A stretch of DNA of 64,000 nt, taken from Porites lutea (lineage: Eukaryota > Cnidaria > Anthozoa > Scleractinia > Poritidae). The DNA is taken from contig NC_133211.1 in assembly GCF_958299795.1 (NCBI RefSeq), positions 10,531,711 through 10,595,710 of the forward strand, written 5' to 3'. Both the position numbers and the translations under genes were made by a program. The notes beneath the pieces were generated by a model. It searched no databases. It was not told the origin of the DNA and saw nothing but the letters and a program-made list of their open reading frames with translations. Below are positions 50,501 through 59,580 of this stretch, in pieces (position 1 is the stretch's first letter; each line of letters begins with the position of its first letter).

Positions 50501-53500
50501 AAAAGAGGTTTAATAGCCCTTGAACAAATCAAACTGTTGGACTAAGAGAACAAAAATATAAATAATTAATGGTATTTGAAGCTACTTGATGCAGGCTGTT
50601 ATGAAGAAAACGATATGATAGGTCGCAAATTTCGCCTCAGCTGCAAGCTAACCGAAGTAGACTGAATGGAAATGGTCCATCAGGTCGATTGTTCGGCCAA
50701 TGCACCAAATGCAGCATTTGAGACCAATTTTATTTACAATTGGCTCTTACCTCTATTTATTTAGCGTGAAATAGAAAAACTGATGCACATTTTTTTCGTT
50801 GTTTTGCTAGGCTTATATGAAGGAGGGAGAGTTTGACAGATCAAGAGAATGGTTCAAAAAGGCGCAACGCTATGAACCGAATAACAAAGCAATTAATGAC
50901 GCCTTAAAGGATTTGGAGAAGTGAGAATTTACTTGTATTACAAGAAACTTGGAAATATTCAAGGTCCAGCTTTTAAACAAAGAGCTACTTGAACTTGCTA
51001 TAGACTTAAAGATAAAGGATTGTATTGTCCTAGCGTTTGCGCTTCTATCAACCTCGGAGACAGGAGTGGTCTTGAAAAGGCGCTACGGTGATTATTTAGG
51101 GGGACATGACCAGTCCATATCTCCCATGCCCCTTGCCAGTGTTAACCCTTTCGCTTCTAAAAGTGGCCATAGTCAAAATTCAACAGAATTTCGTTTTGTA
51201 AAATGCTGAAAAACAAATGGTACCTTGTGAAAGTACTGCCAAAGAAGTTTCATTTGAATGGTCACGATAGGATTTTGTCTATTTTTGATACTCGAAAGTT
51301 AGAAGTACAGGACTTCATCTTCCACTCTGGGAGTAAGAGGATTAATCAGCGGTATATACTTTTGAATACTCGGCCGTGACTCAGTCGCAGTAATTGGGTT
51401 TTTGGCGCCATCATACTTGTTGGCCGATGAGAAGCAAGGCATTCATTACTTCCCTAACTGTTTCGGTTAGTCTAAGTTGAAGTCCAAATTGAAGTTTCAT
51501 CATAAATTTGTTTTTAACGCGATGTCTACGAAACTTTGCAAACAACATCAGATGTCATTCGGCAATAAGATAAGATATGTCGATTTTACTGCTGGTAAAT
51601 ATTTCTTACGATATTACCGTGGGCCCAACTGTTCAAAGAAAATCGCGTCAATCAAGAAATTTTGCTGGGGCGTTTTATTGATGTAATTTATATGGCAGTT
51701 AAATTTCAGAGAGCCACCTTAAGACTGTAGTAGATGAGTACAGAAATTGTCTGCAAGGATAATCAAAGAAAATGATAGATAGTATAGTGAGTCTTTTGTC
51801 GAAAACGTCTAATATTTCACGAGCGAGCGCAACACTCGAAGAGAAATTTCGTATCCCCGCGCGACCATGTAACATCCTTTATTTCTTTTACAAGGAAAGT
51901 GGAGCAGTTTCGTTCGTTAGAAAAAGAGAGATGCAAGAGAATGTTTGCCCAGCCAGCAGCTGCTACTAATCAAGGTATAATCAGTCAATACACTGTAACG
52001 AGTTTCCATGCTCTTACGTCTAAGGGTGCGGTCAGTAAAACCGGGGCAACAGAAACGTGCGACCTGTTTTGCAATATAGCGGCAAAACGAGTTGAATAGC
52101 AATGTTGCGCGTTTTATTACCCACGAATCAAACCTGTCTGCAAAAAGTCAGGTTGTTGCAGGTTGCGAAAAGTTGTGGCGAAAGTAGAGAGTAGTTCTAC
52201 TTTTCGCAACAAAATCTGTACATGTTACGCGTTTTCCCAACCCTCGACAAACTTGTTTTGCAACTATTCCTACGTAAGTCAGCATTTATTTTTAAAATGA
52301 AAAGTTGTTGAAATCATGTGACGCCATACTTCCTTTCTCTTAGATACATGGAATGGTGAAAGGTCGCCTCTTGCTTCTGGGAACCTTTCAGACGAAAAGA
52401 AGGAGGTGCTTATGAAGCAGTTGAGGTTTGTATCAGAATGCCGCAGGTTCTACATAATTATTCTGTTTTTGTGCTTTAAAATTCTTCGACGATCCTGTTG
52501 TAAATCCCAATTAGGTCATTTTCGAGTTATAAAATATCTTCCTTTCAAAACTAAGTCCAGTGAAAAATACTTTGGGTATCAGACGTTTTTTACCCGCGAG
52601 CGGGTTGATGCTTCGGTGTCCGCAGCGACAGACTGGACCGAGACCAGAAACCGCGCATGAGAAGTTTCTAGCATCGTGGAGTTCAATTCGGTCTGTAATC
52701 ATTTACAGATATTAAATATCTGTTTAATTACGAGTAATTAGGAGTATGATTACAGACCGAATTGAACGACACGAAGTTCTGTTACCAATTAATCATAACT
52801 ATAACAAAAATCGTGATGTTTGAAGTTTTTTTAAAATTTAAACAGGAGATATTCCGAGAGTTTTCTTATAGCAGTGAAAAAAGAACATTCATGTGCGTGC
52901 GCGTGATGCTCCGCACTGTCCAATTGCTTAGGCGTGACGCATACTGCCCTATTACACTGTCGTATTAATGCTGAAGTCAGGACAGCCAATCAGATTTGAG
53001 AATTTTGTTATAGTGATGATTATTAACAGAATGAAAGCACTATTCGATTCTATATGCGGCGCACTATTGTGCTGGGATGCTGACGGTTTTGCCCCGCCAT
53101 ATTAACCGAGCGGTTTTCCACTAACTGCCACCTCTCCACTACGGCCACTTTTTGGAGGGCGAATGGTCCATCAATGACCCTTGTTTAAACCTCTGCGCAC
53201 CGGCCACCTCCCTACAATGGCCACTTTTTTGGGGGGACAGTCCATACATTGACTCTTGTTTAAACCTCTGTGCACCGGCCACCTCTCTACAATGGCCACT
53301 TTTTTGGGGGGACAGTCCATACATTGACTCTTGTTTAAACCTCTGCGCACCGGCCACCTCTCTACAATGGCCACTTTTTTGGGGGGACAGTCCATACATT
53401 GACTCTTGTTTAAACCTCTGTGCACCGGCCACCTCTCTATAATGGCCACTTTTTTGGGGGGACAGTCCACACATTGACTCTTGTTTAAACCTCTGTGCAC

Positions 53501-54936
53501 CGGCCACCTCTCTACAATGGCCACTTTTTTGGGGGGACAGTCCATACATTGACTCTTGTTTAAACCTCTGTGTACCGGCCACCTCTCTGCAATGGGCACT
53601 TTCTCCTGTTCCCAAGGTGACTGTTGTGAAGAGGAAAAACTGTAATTCGAATGTACGAGCGAACAACTCAAAAACGCGCGCAGGCAACTCGAGGAAGTCA
53701 GCGAAGATGTCTCTTGAGCGATTTTGGACAGCTTAACATCCAGTCTTAGATAAATACGTGCCGGCGCACATCATTGCTCTCAAACTGTCACTACTTCGAG
53801 CTCAGTTGAAGTCGTTAGGGAAAGATAACAGCATGGAATGATTATTCCATGTTTACTTTCAAGTTGAAGCTGATGATAAATGAAGGTCATTTTGGCATTG
53901 TTCTAACTTAGGGAGTTTCAAGAGGACGACAGTAAGAAAGAAGTTTGTTTTCCTGCTACCCTGACTAAACAAGAAAGAGAATGTATCAAACTAGCTGCAC
54001 AAGAGATGGGACTCAGAGTGGAGGACGGCAGAAAGCAGGTACATTGAATATAGAATGCTTAATGCCCTAGTCGAGATTAATAGTTAAGAGGGTCGAGGAG
54101 ACACATTTACCTATATAGCTGATACATTAGAGAACAACCCTTCTCTCCCCACCCCTGACCCCCTCGAGAGGTGTAAATGTTCCTGTCACTCCTATCCATA
54201 ACTGAGTTCCTTAATCATGCGCAGAAGTGTAAATCTTCTCTTTGGTGGGCCACTGTATTTCTTCACCTGGTTGACGATTGGAGAACCAGGTGTCACTGCG
54301 TTTTCAGCCAGTACGCTCTTCTTCGTCCAGTTACCACCATCCAACTTGGTTACAAGCCCAGTTTCCCGCCCAACCGCAGTTTTTGGTGCGTTCCGCGCAT
54401 GCTCGTGAAACTCTGTCATGCTGCCTTCATGCTAACCTTACTTACGCTCTTTTCGTTTCCACTAGGTCTTGTAGATAAAAATCTTCCTTTTTCGAATTAA
54501 TAACTTTAGCAGATACTGCTAACTTCATTTACTAACTTAGCAATAAAGCCATGATCTTTACTGCTCGAGTGTGTGGTTCATATTCACCGACGACAGTAGC
54601 TGGATCATATAACATTGTGCACACATTTCTATCTTTCGATAAATGTTCGATGATAATGCATTGGGCTTGAGCAAAGTTTAGAATACTATTTTGTCACGTT
54701 GGAAGCAAATAATCCGCTTCCTAAATTGTTCACTGCGATATTCGGTCAGCCATTAAACACTGCAATAGCTTAACTTGTTTCCTTTTTCACAGCTTAAACG
54801 CATTGCTGACAGATTCGCTTTGTTACTAGGGTGCGGACAAAGAACTGAAAGTGCTCAAAGAATAATTAAGACCGTTCTCCAGCTTGTGTTAAGTGAAGAT
54901 ATCGTTCACAACAGACCGTTCTCCAGCTTGTGTTAA
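38206..54936 (+). CDS. FKBP6: Inactive peptidyl-prolyl isomerase FKBP6 (Shutdown homologue), 16 exons
   Basis: Exons: 38206-38289, 38396-38495, 39004-39122, 43393-43510, 45322-45405, 45750-45881, 46591-46661, 47666-47725, 48771-48830, 48936-49082, 50064-50114, 50811-50920, 51895-51974, 52344-52425, 53912-54038, 54793-54936. All phases agree, giving 522 residues. Residues 1-101 are an acidic lead. The FKBP fold follows at ~102-236 (MEDLTGDGGVLKKILRPGTG, then DEPFDSTRLRNRP, MRKGELARFLL, GCPPRVPPN). The position of the conserved active-site Trp is not Trp (PGISVGIS), fitting an inactive isomerase. Three TPR units span ~250-379 (AGNDFYKRKQ, NAAHCSLELAQ, DPRNAKALYRMGKAYM). The tail after EKERCKRMFA is about 130 residues longer than in vertebrates. 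In flies and mice FKBP6/Shutdown works with Hsp90 in piRNA biogenesis and transposon silencing in germ cells. Exon 16 carries a 44-bp tandem duplication that sets the stop. Confidence 0.94.
38752..38805. repeat. Poly-G tract in FKBP6 intron 2
   Basis: A run of about 20 G with flanking GGTGG and GGGGA is able to form a G-quadruplex. Its length is also prone to sequencing error. Confidence 0.85.
38870..38945. repeat. Short inverted repeats of 'ccactggatagtg' type
   Basis: tatccactggatagtg and its relatives occur twice, next to tctcagcgaaaccaattgcg. This is probably a small dispersed element just upstream of FKBP6 exon 3. Confidence 0.45.
39170..39497. repeat. Dispersed 'tagggtatata' repeat ending in poly-C
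   Basis: Words such as gggctatataggtatgtgcc and actctagtatagggta recur. The stretch begins with ccaggggggtgtact and ends with ccccctccccc and a C run, which suggests an inverted G/C-rich terminus. It lies in FKBP6 intron 3 and is related to 900-1075. Confidence 0.55.
39503..39912. repeat. Foldback MITE of the ggagtcggagtc type (copy 2)
   Basis: The end ggtttacactagtgacagag is the inverted match of tccatcgctagtgaaaacc. The interior shares its order of words with 15327-15705. It lies in FKBP6 intron 3. Confidence 0.65.
40350..40555. repeat. TTAA-flanked MITE, piggyBac-like (independent copy)
   Basis: TTAA occurs at 40350-40353 and 40552-40555. Inverted ends ccctttaagcccc and gggacttaaaggg lie just inside. 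It shares internal words (aaagttgatg, ttctc, gatcat) with 1825-2038 but is clearly diverged. Confidence 0.7.
40926..42160. mobile_element. Candidate DNA element: RecQ-like helicase fragment between ~100-bp inverted repeats
   Basis: The left end (acctagcctgttccaagcat, then tcagatagtggagagcggtg) and the right end (caccactccccactatctga, then acgcctggaacacaggct) are inverted copies of about 100 bp with scattered mismatches. Between them lies the helicase fragment listed below. Target duplications are not clear. No transposase is seen. The same terminal sequence bounds the small MITE at 1254-1422. Confidence 0.6.
41126..41660 (+). pseudogene. RecQ-like DNA helicase fragment
   Basis: One frame (41087-41332) reads FKLARKTALSDFPNVEAKSE and VVGGIDVLAIS, where a Walker A motif should follow. 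The residues PTGFGK are present, but in another frame because of a 2-base insertion near 41305. A second piece at 41438-41520 reads MEDQVKYLNKIGVAAAMMGE, then DEAVKSGSCE, with a stop soon after. A frame-shifted remnant further on reads QVAAIAIDEVHSI, the DEVH box of the helicase. The order (N-terminal lead, motif I, 'MEDQ' motif Ia, motif II) matches the multicopy RecQ-like helicases I associate with coral genomes. The fragment ends after motif II, so it cannot be active. Confidence 0.72.
42440..43085 (-). mobile_element. Degraded CR1/L2-like LINE fragment
   Basis: Minus-strand translation gives IINWIISFLGNRKKRVVVNG, then GVPQGTVLGPLLFSLMVNDI and KCANDFT (in place of the catalytic ADD), then LKSWAANNRMSLNLSKT and LGITFHEDPCNWDL. 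These are consecutive reverse-transcriptase blocks 4-7 and the thumb of CR1/L2/RTE-like LINEs. Several stops and a missing stretch interrupt it, and the catalytic Asp pair is altered. It lies in FKBP6 intron 3. Confidence 0.82.
43981..44397. repeat. Foldback element built of 'caacaactcccaacaatg' words
   Basis: The left end has tacatgcaaatggacacaac followed by aactcccaacattgttgg. The right end has the inverted match ttgggagttgttggccaaca, then atgttgtgtctgtctgca. Further inverted copies lie inside. The open frames here (43984-44436, 44156-44413) are by-products of the repeat. Confidence 0.7.
44480..44925 (-). mobile_element. Retroelement 3' end (copy 2)
   Basis: Matches 22958-23370 over the 3' UTR (gcaaattatagtagttgcta, then gtgcaattccacaatt, and ggaaaataacgcaaag) and the last few codons (ctgctaatctcatctccc). 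It is more truncated than copy 1. It lies in FKBP6 intron 4. Confidence 0.65.
46715..46875. repeat. Foldback MITE with gtcaaaattatt ends
   Basis: gtcaaaattattttcaggtt on the left pairs with aacctgaacataattttgac on the right. Inner arms ggttgattctcaatttcctt and aaggaaattgagaatcaacc are exact inverses. It lies in FKBP6 intron 7. Confidence 0.8.
46885..47277. repeat. Element with 35-bp inverted ends and tandem 'gcagcaacaagtc' units
   Basis: The end aaggtcagaacacatgaggt continuing ggcaagttgcagcaac is the inverted match of gttgctgcaacatgtcgcct continuing agtgtgtactgacctt. The left half contains three or four ~60-bp tandem units (caagttgcagcaacaagtc, then gcgacag and gtgtgta). It lies in FKBP6 intron 7. 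No transposase is present. Confidence 0.75.
47848..48439. repeat. Foldback element with catttcacc ends
   Basis: catttcaccaatgagtcatt, then ccctaacatcctgtatcgct, pairs with the inverted sequence at 48370-48439 (gacctaagacgttagcgaac, then aggaagttagtgggtgaaat). A similar left end occurs at about 26938-26985. It lies in FKBP6 intron 8. Confidence 0.65.
52681..52767. repeat. 87-bp foldback element
   Basis: gttcaattcggtctgtaatc and gattacagaccgaattgaac are perfect inverted ends, with smaller palindromes (acagatattaaatatctgt, aattacgagtaatt) between them. It lies in FKBP6 intron 14. Confidence 0.85.
53140..53602. repeat. 75-bp minisatellite, about six copies
   Basis: The unit contains accggccacctctctacaat, then ggccacttttttggggggac, agtccatacattgactcttg and tttaaacctctgtgc, and repeats every 75 bp. 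Because 75 is a multiple of three, several frames on both strands stay open (for example a 25-residue repeat on the minus strand, 53687-53139), but it lies within FKBP6 intron 14 and is not a coding exon of that gene. Confidence 0.93.
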
Positions 54937-54957
54937 GTGAAGATATCGTTCACAACA
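54870..54957 (+). repeat. 44-bp tandem duplication in the last FKBP6 exon
   Basis: Two exact 44-bp units (54870-54913 and 54914-54957) begin gaccgttctccagcttgtgt. Since 44 is not a multiple of three, the second unit is read in a shifted frame and meets TAA at 54934. Without the extra unit the frame would run on through SANVLTKDTYQ to a TGA at about 54990. Confidence 0.95.
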
Positions 54958-55172
54958 GTGCCAACGTCCTAACGAAGGATACTTATCAGTGATGCTGCCA
55001 GTCCTGTGCGCTGATAGAAATCTTTTTTTTTTTTCGCCTTCGACTGCTGCGTTTAAACTAATATGTTTCCAAATATATTTCCATTATAGAGTATCTTTCT
55101 TTTTTGAGGATACCGAAATCAGCAAATGCTGTTGAATAGAACTTTTCAAATACAGTACTTTAAGTGAAAAGA

Positions 55173-55388
55173 AATTCCCCATTCTCTGAACTATAAGGAG
55201 AATGGGTACAAGCTTTGGACGCAGTGATTTCTGGGATCGTTTAGGTGGACAAGCGTTAGTTATGATGGGTGGGTGGTAGTCAAGGCAACCATTAACCACT
55301 CATAACTACTTGTCCACCCAGAGGATCTCAAAAACCGTTACGCCGAAAGCTTGTTCCCATTCCTCTTACAGTTTCTGGAGTGGGGAAT
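55173..55388. repeat. Foldback element with ~100-bp arms
   Basis: attccccattctctgaacta on the left pairs with gtttctggagtggggaat on the right. The arms continue inward (aatgggtacaagcttt with aaagcttgttcccatt, and ggtggacaag with cttgtccacc). It lies about 230 bp downstream of the FKBP6 stop, so it may be within its 3' UTR. Confidence 0.75.
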
Positions 55389-57571
55389 TTCCTCTACCCA
55401 AAGAGATTAAAAATTCCCTGCTTATTTGCCAACGCCCATTTTTCACCCAGTAGGCTACACAGGATTAGTGTGTGCGTCACTTACACATCCCAAAATGTAG
55501 GATGTGTTGCTGTTTACTGTGATCGTTTGTTCTTTATCTATTTCGTATATTTATGTATAAATTATTAAGTCGAGATAACGGCCATCTGATTTGTAATGAT
55601 TCTGTACGTGTAAGAAAAGAAAACGACGCTTGATGTAAGAAGAGTTAACTTTTTGTCTTGAAATCGGGAGTAAAATAACATGAAATTTTGGGAAAGGTTT
55701 GATCTTTAAATTTTGTTATTGGAAAATAAGATTTTGAAAGTATTTCTGTACTTGTATTAGTTAAGATCTTTTTGAAATCGTTCTCTCAACGAAATATTGA
55801 AGTGCAAAATTAATGAAGTTAATAATTTATTAAAAGATATATATGTTGTGTTACACTTTTGTTAACATGCCTTCTTAGTGTCGATTGTAAATATAGTTTC
55901 GCAATTACATCATTGGCTAGAGTATCTTTCGCTTCCTTTTTACCTAGCTTGCCAGCAAGCTTTCCTATTATGGCGAGGGAAGCAAGCCGCGAGAGAACGG
56001 CGCGCGAGGGAGCGCCCCTCTCACTCGCGTCTCGCGTCCCAAGCGTGACTTCTAGCGACTCCCCCAAATGGAGAGCTTGCTCGCAGGCTACCTTCCATCC
56101 AGCTAGCAGAGGTTTCTTGTAGTATAGGGGACCCTTTTGAGAGAGGTTACCCGGAATAAGACCTACAATCTGGGGGAGTGAAGTTTTTGCGGCTAAAATC
56201 TTAACGTCTCAAGAGCTAAACACATAACATCAAGTTAAGGTAAATTTGGCAACAAAACGTCGAGAAATTGAAATTTGAGTTTTACAAAAATTTCCGTGAA
56301 ATTATTCAACTCTGACGGTAGAATTCCTCATTTTCTGAAATGTTCTTTTTGTGGCTTTTTAGGTGTTGACTTTTTTGCCGGGAAAATTTAAGTTATTGCT
56401 CCTCTAGGGATTTCTTCCAGGGGGAGATATCCCAAGCAGGCATCATTATAGTTGACCTAGGAGGCTTATTTATTTCAAACACATTTAAGAGGGGGCTTAA
56501 TACAGACGGGGAGTTTATTTAATGTAGCAAAGATTATGGTATCAGTTCTCCGTAAAGAACTAGAATGCAAAGTGGAAAAGCTGAAGTACAATCGAAAACA
56601 AATCCGAAATTCCAGCTGGTGAATATACCATCCCAGATCAGTCCACGCAAAGTTTTACAATCGTGATTGATTAATACAGTCTATCATTGATTAGTCAATA
56701 ATAATAGGGAGAGGGCAGCGGAAGCTTAAAAGAGAAGGGGGGCTTATAGAGGATATACGATATAAAGAAAATTACTTACAATTGAAATATGCAGTTAGTA
56801 TACCAGAAAAGACATCGATTTGCTTGAACAGGGGCTGCATGGAATCGCTGAGTAGGGATGACCTTTCAGTCTCGTTTCAACCCTAAACCTCGTCCCTAGG
56901 GATTTCTTTTATCCAATATGAGAGATGGGTAATGACGACGCTAAACCCAAAAATGCCTGAAGGGAGTATAGGTATTTTGAGATCGCAAAACTAAAATCTT
57001 TATTAAAGGCGACTTGGAAGGTATTGCCCCTGAAAAATCCCATCGAGCCACCATAAAATGGCGTTGTAAGCTTAAACGTAACATTATACTGTACTGGAGG
57101 TATTATTTTCTTCACATGTAACGAAGCCATGCTTTTATATAGAACCGAAGCCTTCCTTTATTTTGTACTGCTGAAAATAAATATTTAGATAATGGAAAAA
57201 AACGCCTCAGAGAAAAACGATTAAACATTACGTAAAACGATTTTTTTGACTTTTCGAAACGTCAAACTCAGGCAGGTTGTAAAAGGGCACAACTTGCCGT
57301 TTTCGAAACAAAACAATCGGCTACTCAGCTAAATAGCAGACTTTTTCTTTAAAAAAAGGAGACAGGGGGGAGCAAACTGTGGGAGCAATTCCTTTATTGT
57401 AGTCAGCTGCTTAAGTGTTCAGCTCAAATGTCATAACAGATTATATTGTACTGACTTCCTTACTCTACTTGAAAGCCTTTTATTACAAGAACAAAAACAT
57501 TTCAACAGATAATTTTCTGAGGTTAACAAAGATGCATTGCTATCGACATTTTCATCGTAATTAACAATTTT
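55389..57571. other. Intergenic stretch
   Basis: No gene is supported. A GC-rich foldback element is probable at about 55945-56095 (ctagcttgccagcaagcttt against gagagcttgctcgcaggcta). The rest is AT-rich with no clear structure. An AATAAA on the minus strand at 57484-57479 probably serves the acidic-protein gene. Confidence 0.45.
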
Positions 57572-58132
57572 TTAATTGTTACTATCATCGATCATCAGCA
57601 GTAAAAACTGTAAGTCGTCATCATCATTATAATTATCGTCGTTATCACCATCATAATTATCATAATTATCATCATCATCGTCATCACAGTTTTCCTCATC
57701 AACATCATCGTCATCATAATCACCATCCTGATCGTCACCGTAATCAGGTAGAGCGAAGTCATCTTGAAACCATTCGTAATCTTCATTATCATTATCGTCG
57801 CTTCCGTCGTCAAAACCATGAGCACTTTCGAAATAAATTTCGGACGGTGATTGATCGAACTCCAATTCACTGTTATCGAGTTCAGGAATGTTGTACTTCA
57901 GGACCCTCTCCAACTGTCTTGAAATGAGAATCAATTCATCCTGGATTTCAATCGCGGAGAGGTGTTTGGATGGCGTCAACCTTGAATCCTTTTGACAGTT
58001 TTCATTATCTTCACACTTCCTCCGAGTTTCCATCATCCCCTCGTTGTATAGACGGTGGTTTTTCTTTAAGGGCATCGCCTCTCCATGAATTACAAACATC
58101 AGGAGAAGCAGAACTCTCATTTTTCCGTTCAT
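57572..58132 (-). CDS. Secreted Asp-rich acidic protein, candidate biomineral or Ca2+-binding protein
   Basis: A single-exon frame of 186 residues. Residues 1-19 form a signal peptide (basic start MNGKMR, hydrophobic VLLLLMFVI, then HGEA before MPLKK). Residues 20-60 are basic with two Cys (40 and 46). Residues ~60-100 look like an amphipathic helix followed by a Pro/Ser linker. Residues ~108-173 are extremely acidic: about half are Asp, with Asn, Tyr, Gly and a few Glu, and one Cys. The tail LQFLLLMIDD is hydrophobic. Signal peptide plus Asp-rich tract resembles the coral acid-rich and skeletal matrix proteins that bind Ca2+ at the calcifying front, but no named family is identified. The acidic tract is encoded by imperfect GAT/GAC runs, so it may have grown by triplet expansion. 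AATAAA at 57484-57479 lies just downstream. Confidence 0.75.
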   Translation of the reverse strand: MNGKMRVLLLLMFVIHGEAMPLKKNHRLYNEGMMETRRKCEDNENCQKDSRLTPSKHLSAIEIQDELILISRQLERVLKYNIPELDNSELEFDQSPSEIYFESAHGFDDGSDDNDNEDYEWFQDDFALPDYGDDQDGDYDDDDVDEENCDDDDDDNYDNYDGDNDDNYNDDDDLQFLLLMIDDSNN

Positions 58133-59430
58133 CGTCTAATGAAATGATAAAAGCCAAGAAATTGGTTTACATCATTATCTTTCGCAAAATAAGAACTCTA
58201 GTTTCAGTGAGAAAAGTATATATGTTACTGACCAATTACCCAACCTCTACAAGGCAAGAACTACTTGCACTTTGAAGAGAAGAGAGAAATATCTTTAAGA
58301 CCTGCCTGACAGCCAAGGACTACACCTAATTTACAGCCTTGTTAGCGCACTCTTTATATTCAGTAAGAATTCAAATCTTAGAATCGTTTTCGCTTTGATT
58401 GATTACTTTATTTCTGCCAGACATTGTCTAAAGGTAACGGAAGTGTCTACGAGCCCGAAATGATGGAAAAAACAACTAAGGGCGAAGTAGTTGGCATTTT
58501 GTGTACTTTAGAACTGAGGCAGCAGCCGACGAATTAAATGATAGCCCTTAAGGCGTGTCCAGTTTCACTCGCCTTTTTGTACAGGCTAACATATTACACT
58601 GATTTTTATTCTCTACCATCAAGTTTTCATTCGTGATCACTAAACGATGTTCCCAAAATATTTTAGTCTGTTAACACATTAAAGAACAATTTTTTCCTCA
58701 CTGGTGTCATTTGCCGGCTATCTCTTAAATATGGTAGTTCTCAAAAATAGCATACTTGCTAATTTTTTGTTTACAGTTTTGATGGAAACTGAAACACTAT
58801 GCAGACGTGTCGTAAGTCAGTTAATGTCCATAATGTCCGGCGTAATGCCTTTATTGCCCATAAGTAAGAAAAATGACGAAGGCTCTGTGCAAAATACTGT
58901 ATGATTCAGTTCGTAAACAAAGAGACGTTGGTGGCGTTGTTCGTCATTAGATCAGCTTATTTTTTTTCCATTGACATGATATGAAAGTGAAGTGCGACCT
59001 TTTACGTCAGAAAAAATAAACGTAATCTGTTGTGTCGAAAAAATTCTTTCTCTCGATGCAAAAAGTCACGTGTCATTTTCTCGATGCTAGTCACGGCTAG
59101 GCTCGATTACCAGCCGCTGTTTGGGAAATGAGCCCGCTCTGCTAAAGATAATGCGTCAGAAGCGGCACCTTGTGTGTGGAAAATTTTTCCTTCCATGTAA
59201 GAAATCACGCTTTATTTTCTTCGACAAAACAGGTTACGTTTCATGCTAAAATGACTGCATGAAATCGCAACACAACCGACATAAAAACTGTAAACACGTG
59301 CTCTCTCTAGAGAGCCATTTTTTAATATTATTATGTTGTAAAGTAATTTCAAAAGATCTATTCAAAATCTTAACTACAAAAATTGGCCGTTCTAGGGACC
59401 AAACGTTTAGCGACGCGCGGCCACAGATAT

Positions 59431-59580
59431 GCCCAGAAATGCACGCAACAACGAAAATGGCAAATTTGGCGAAAATTCGCATAGCTTTGGCGAAAACTAT
59501 TATAAAGGAGATTTCCAAAGGGGCCCCTTAAAAAATTCTTGCCAGATTTGCCATTTTTGCCGTTGCGTGCAGTTCTGGAC
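59431..59580. repeat. Foldback MITE
   Basis: gcccagaaatgcacgcaaca on the left pairs with cgttgcgtgcagttctggac on the right, and the arms extend about 47 bp with mismatches (aaaatggcaaatttggcg with gccagatttgccattttt). Confidence 0.75.

Noticed and set aside
53140-53602. Regular repeats resembling a CRISPR array
   Set aside because: The 75-bp units are contiguous and nearly identical throughout, with no unique spacers, and the host is a eukaryote.
53139-53687. 182-codon minus-strand frame with a 25-residue repeat
   Set aside because: It is the read-through of a 75-bp minisatellite whose length keeps all frames open; it lies in an FKBP6 intron and has no other coding sign.
54192-54419. 75-codon minus-strand frame in the last FKBP6 intron
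   Set aside because: Overlapping open frames on both strands, no motif, no splice partners; probably a repeat fragment.
57595-57870. 91-codon Met/Ile/Thr-rich minus-strand frame
   Set aside because: An alternative-frame reading of the GAT-rich tract of the acidic-protein gene.
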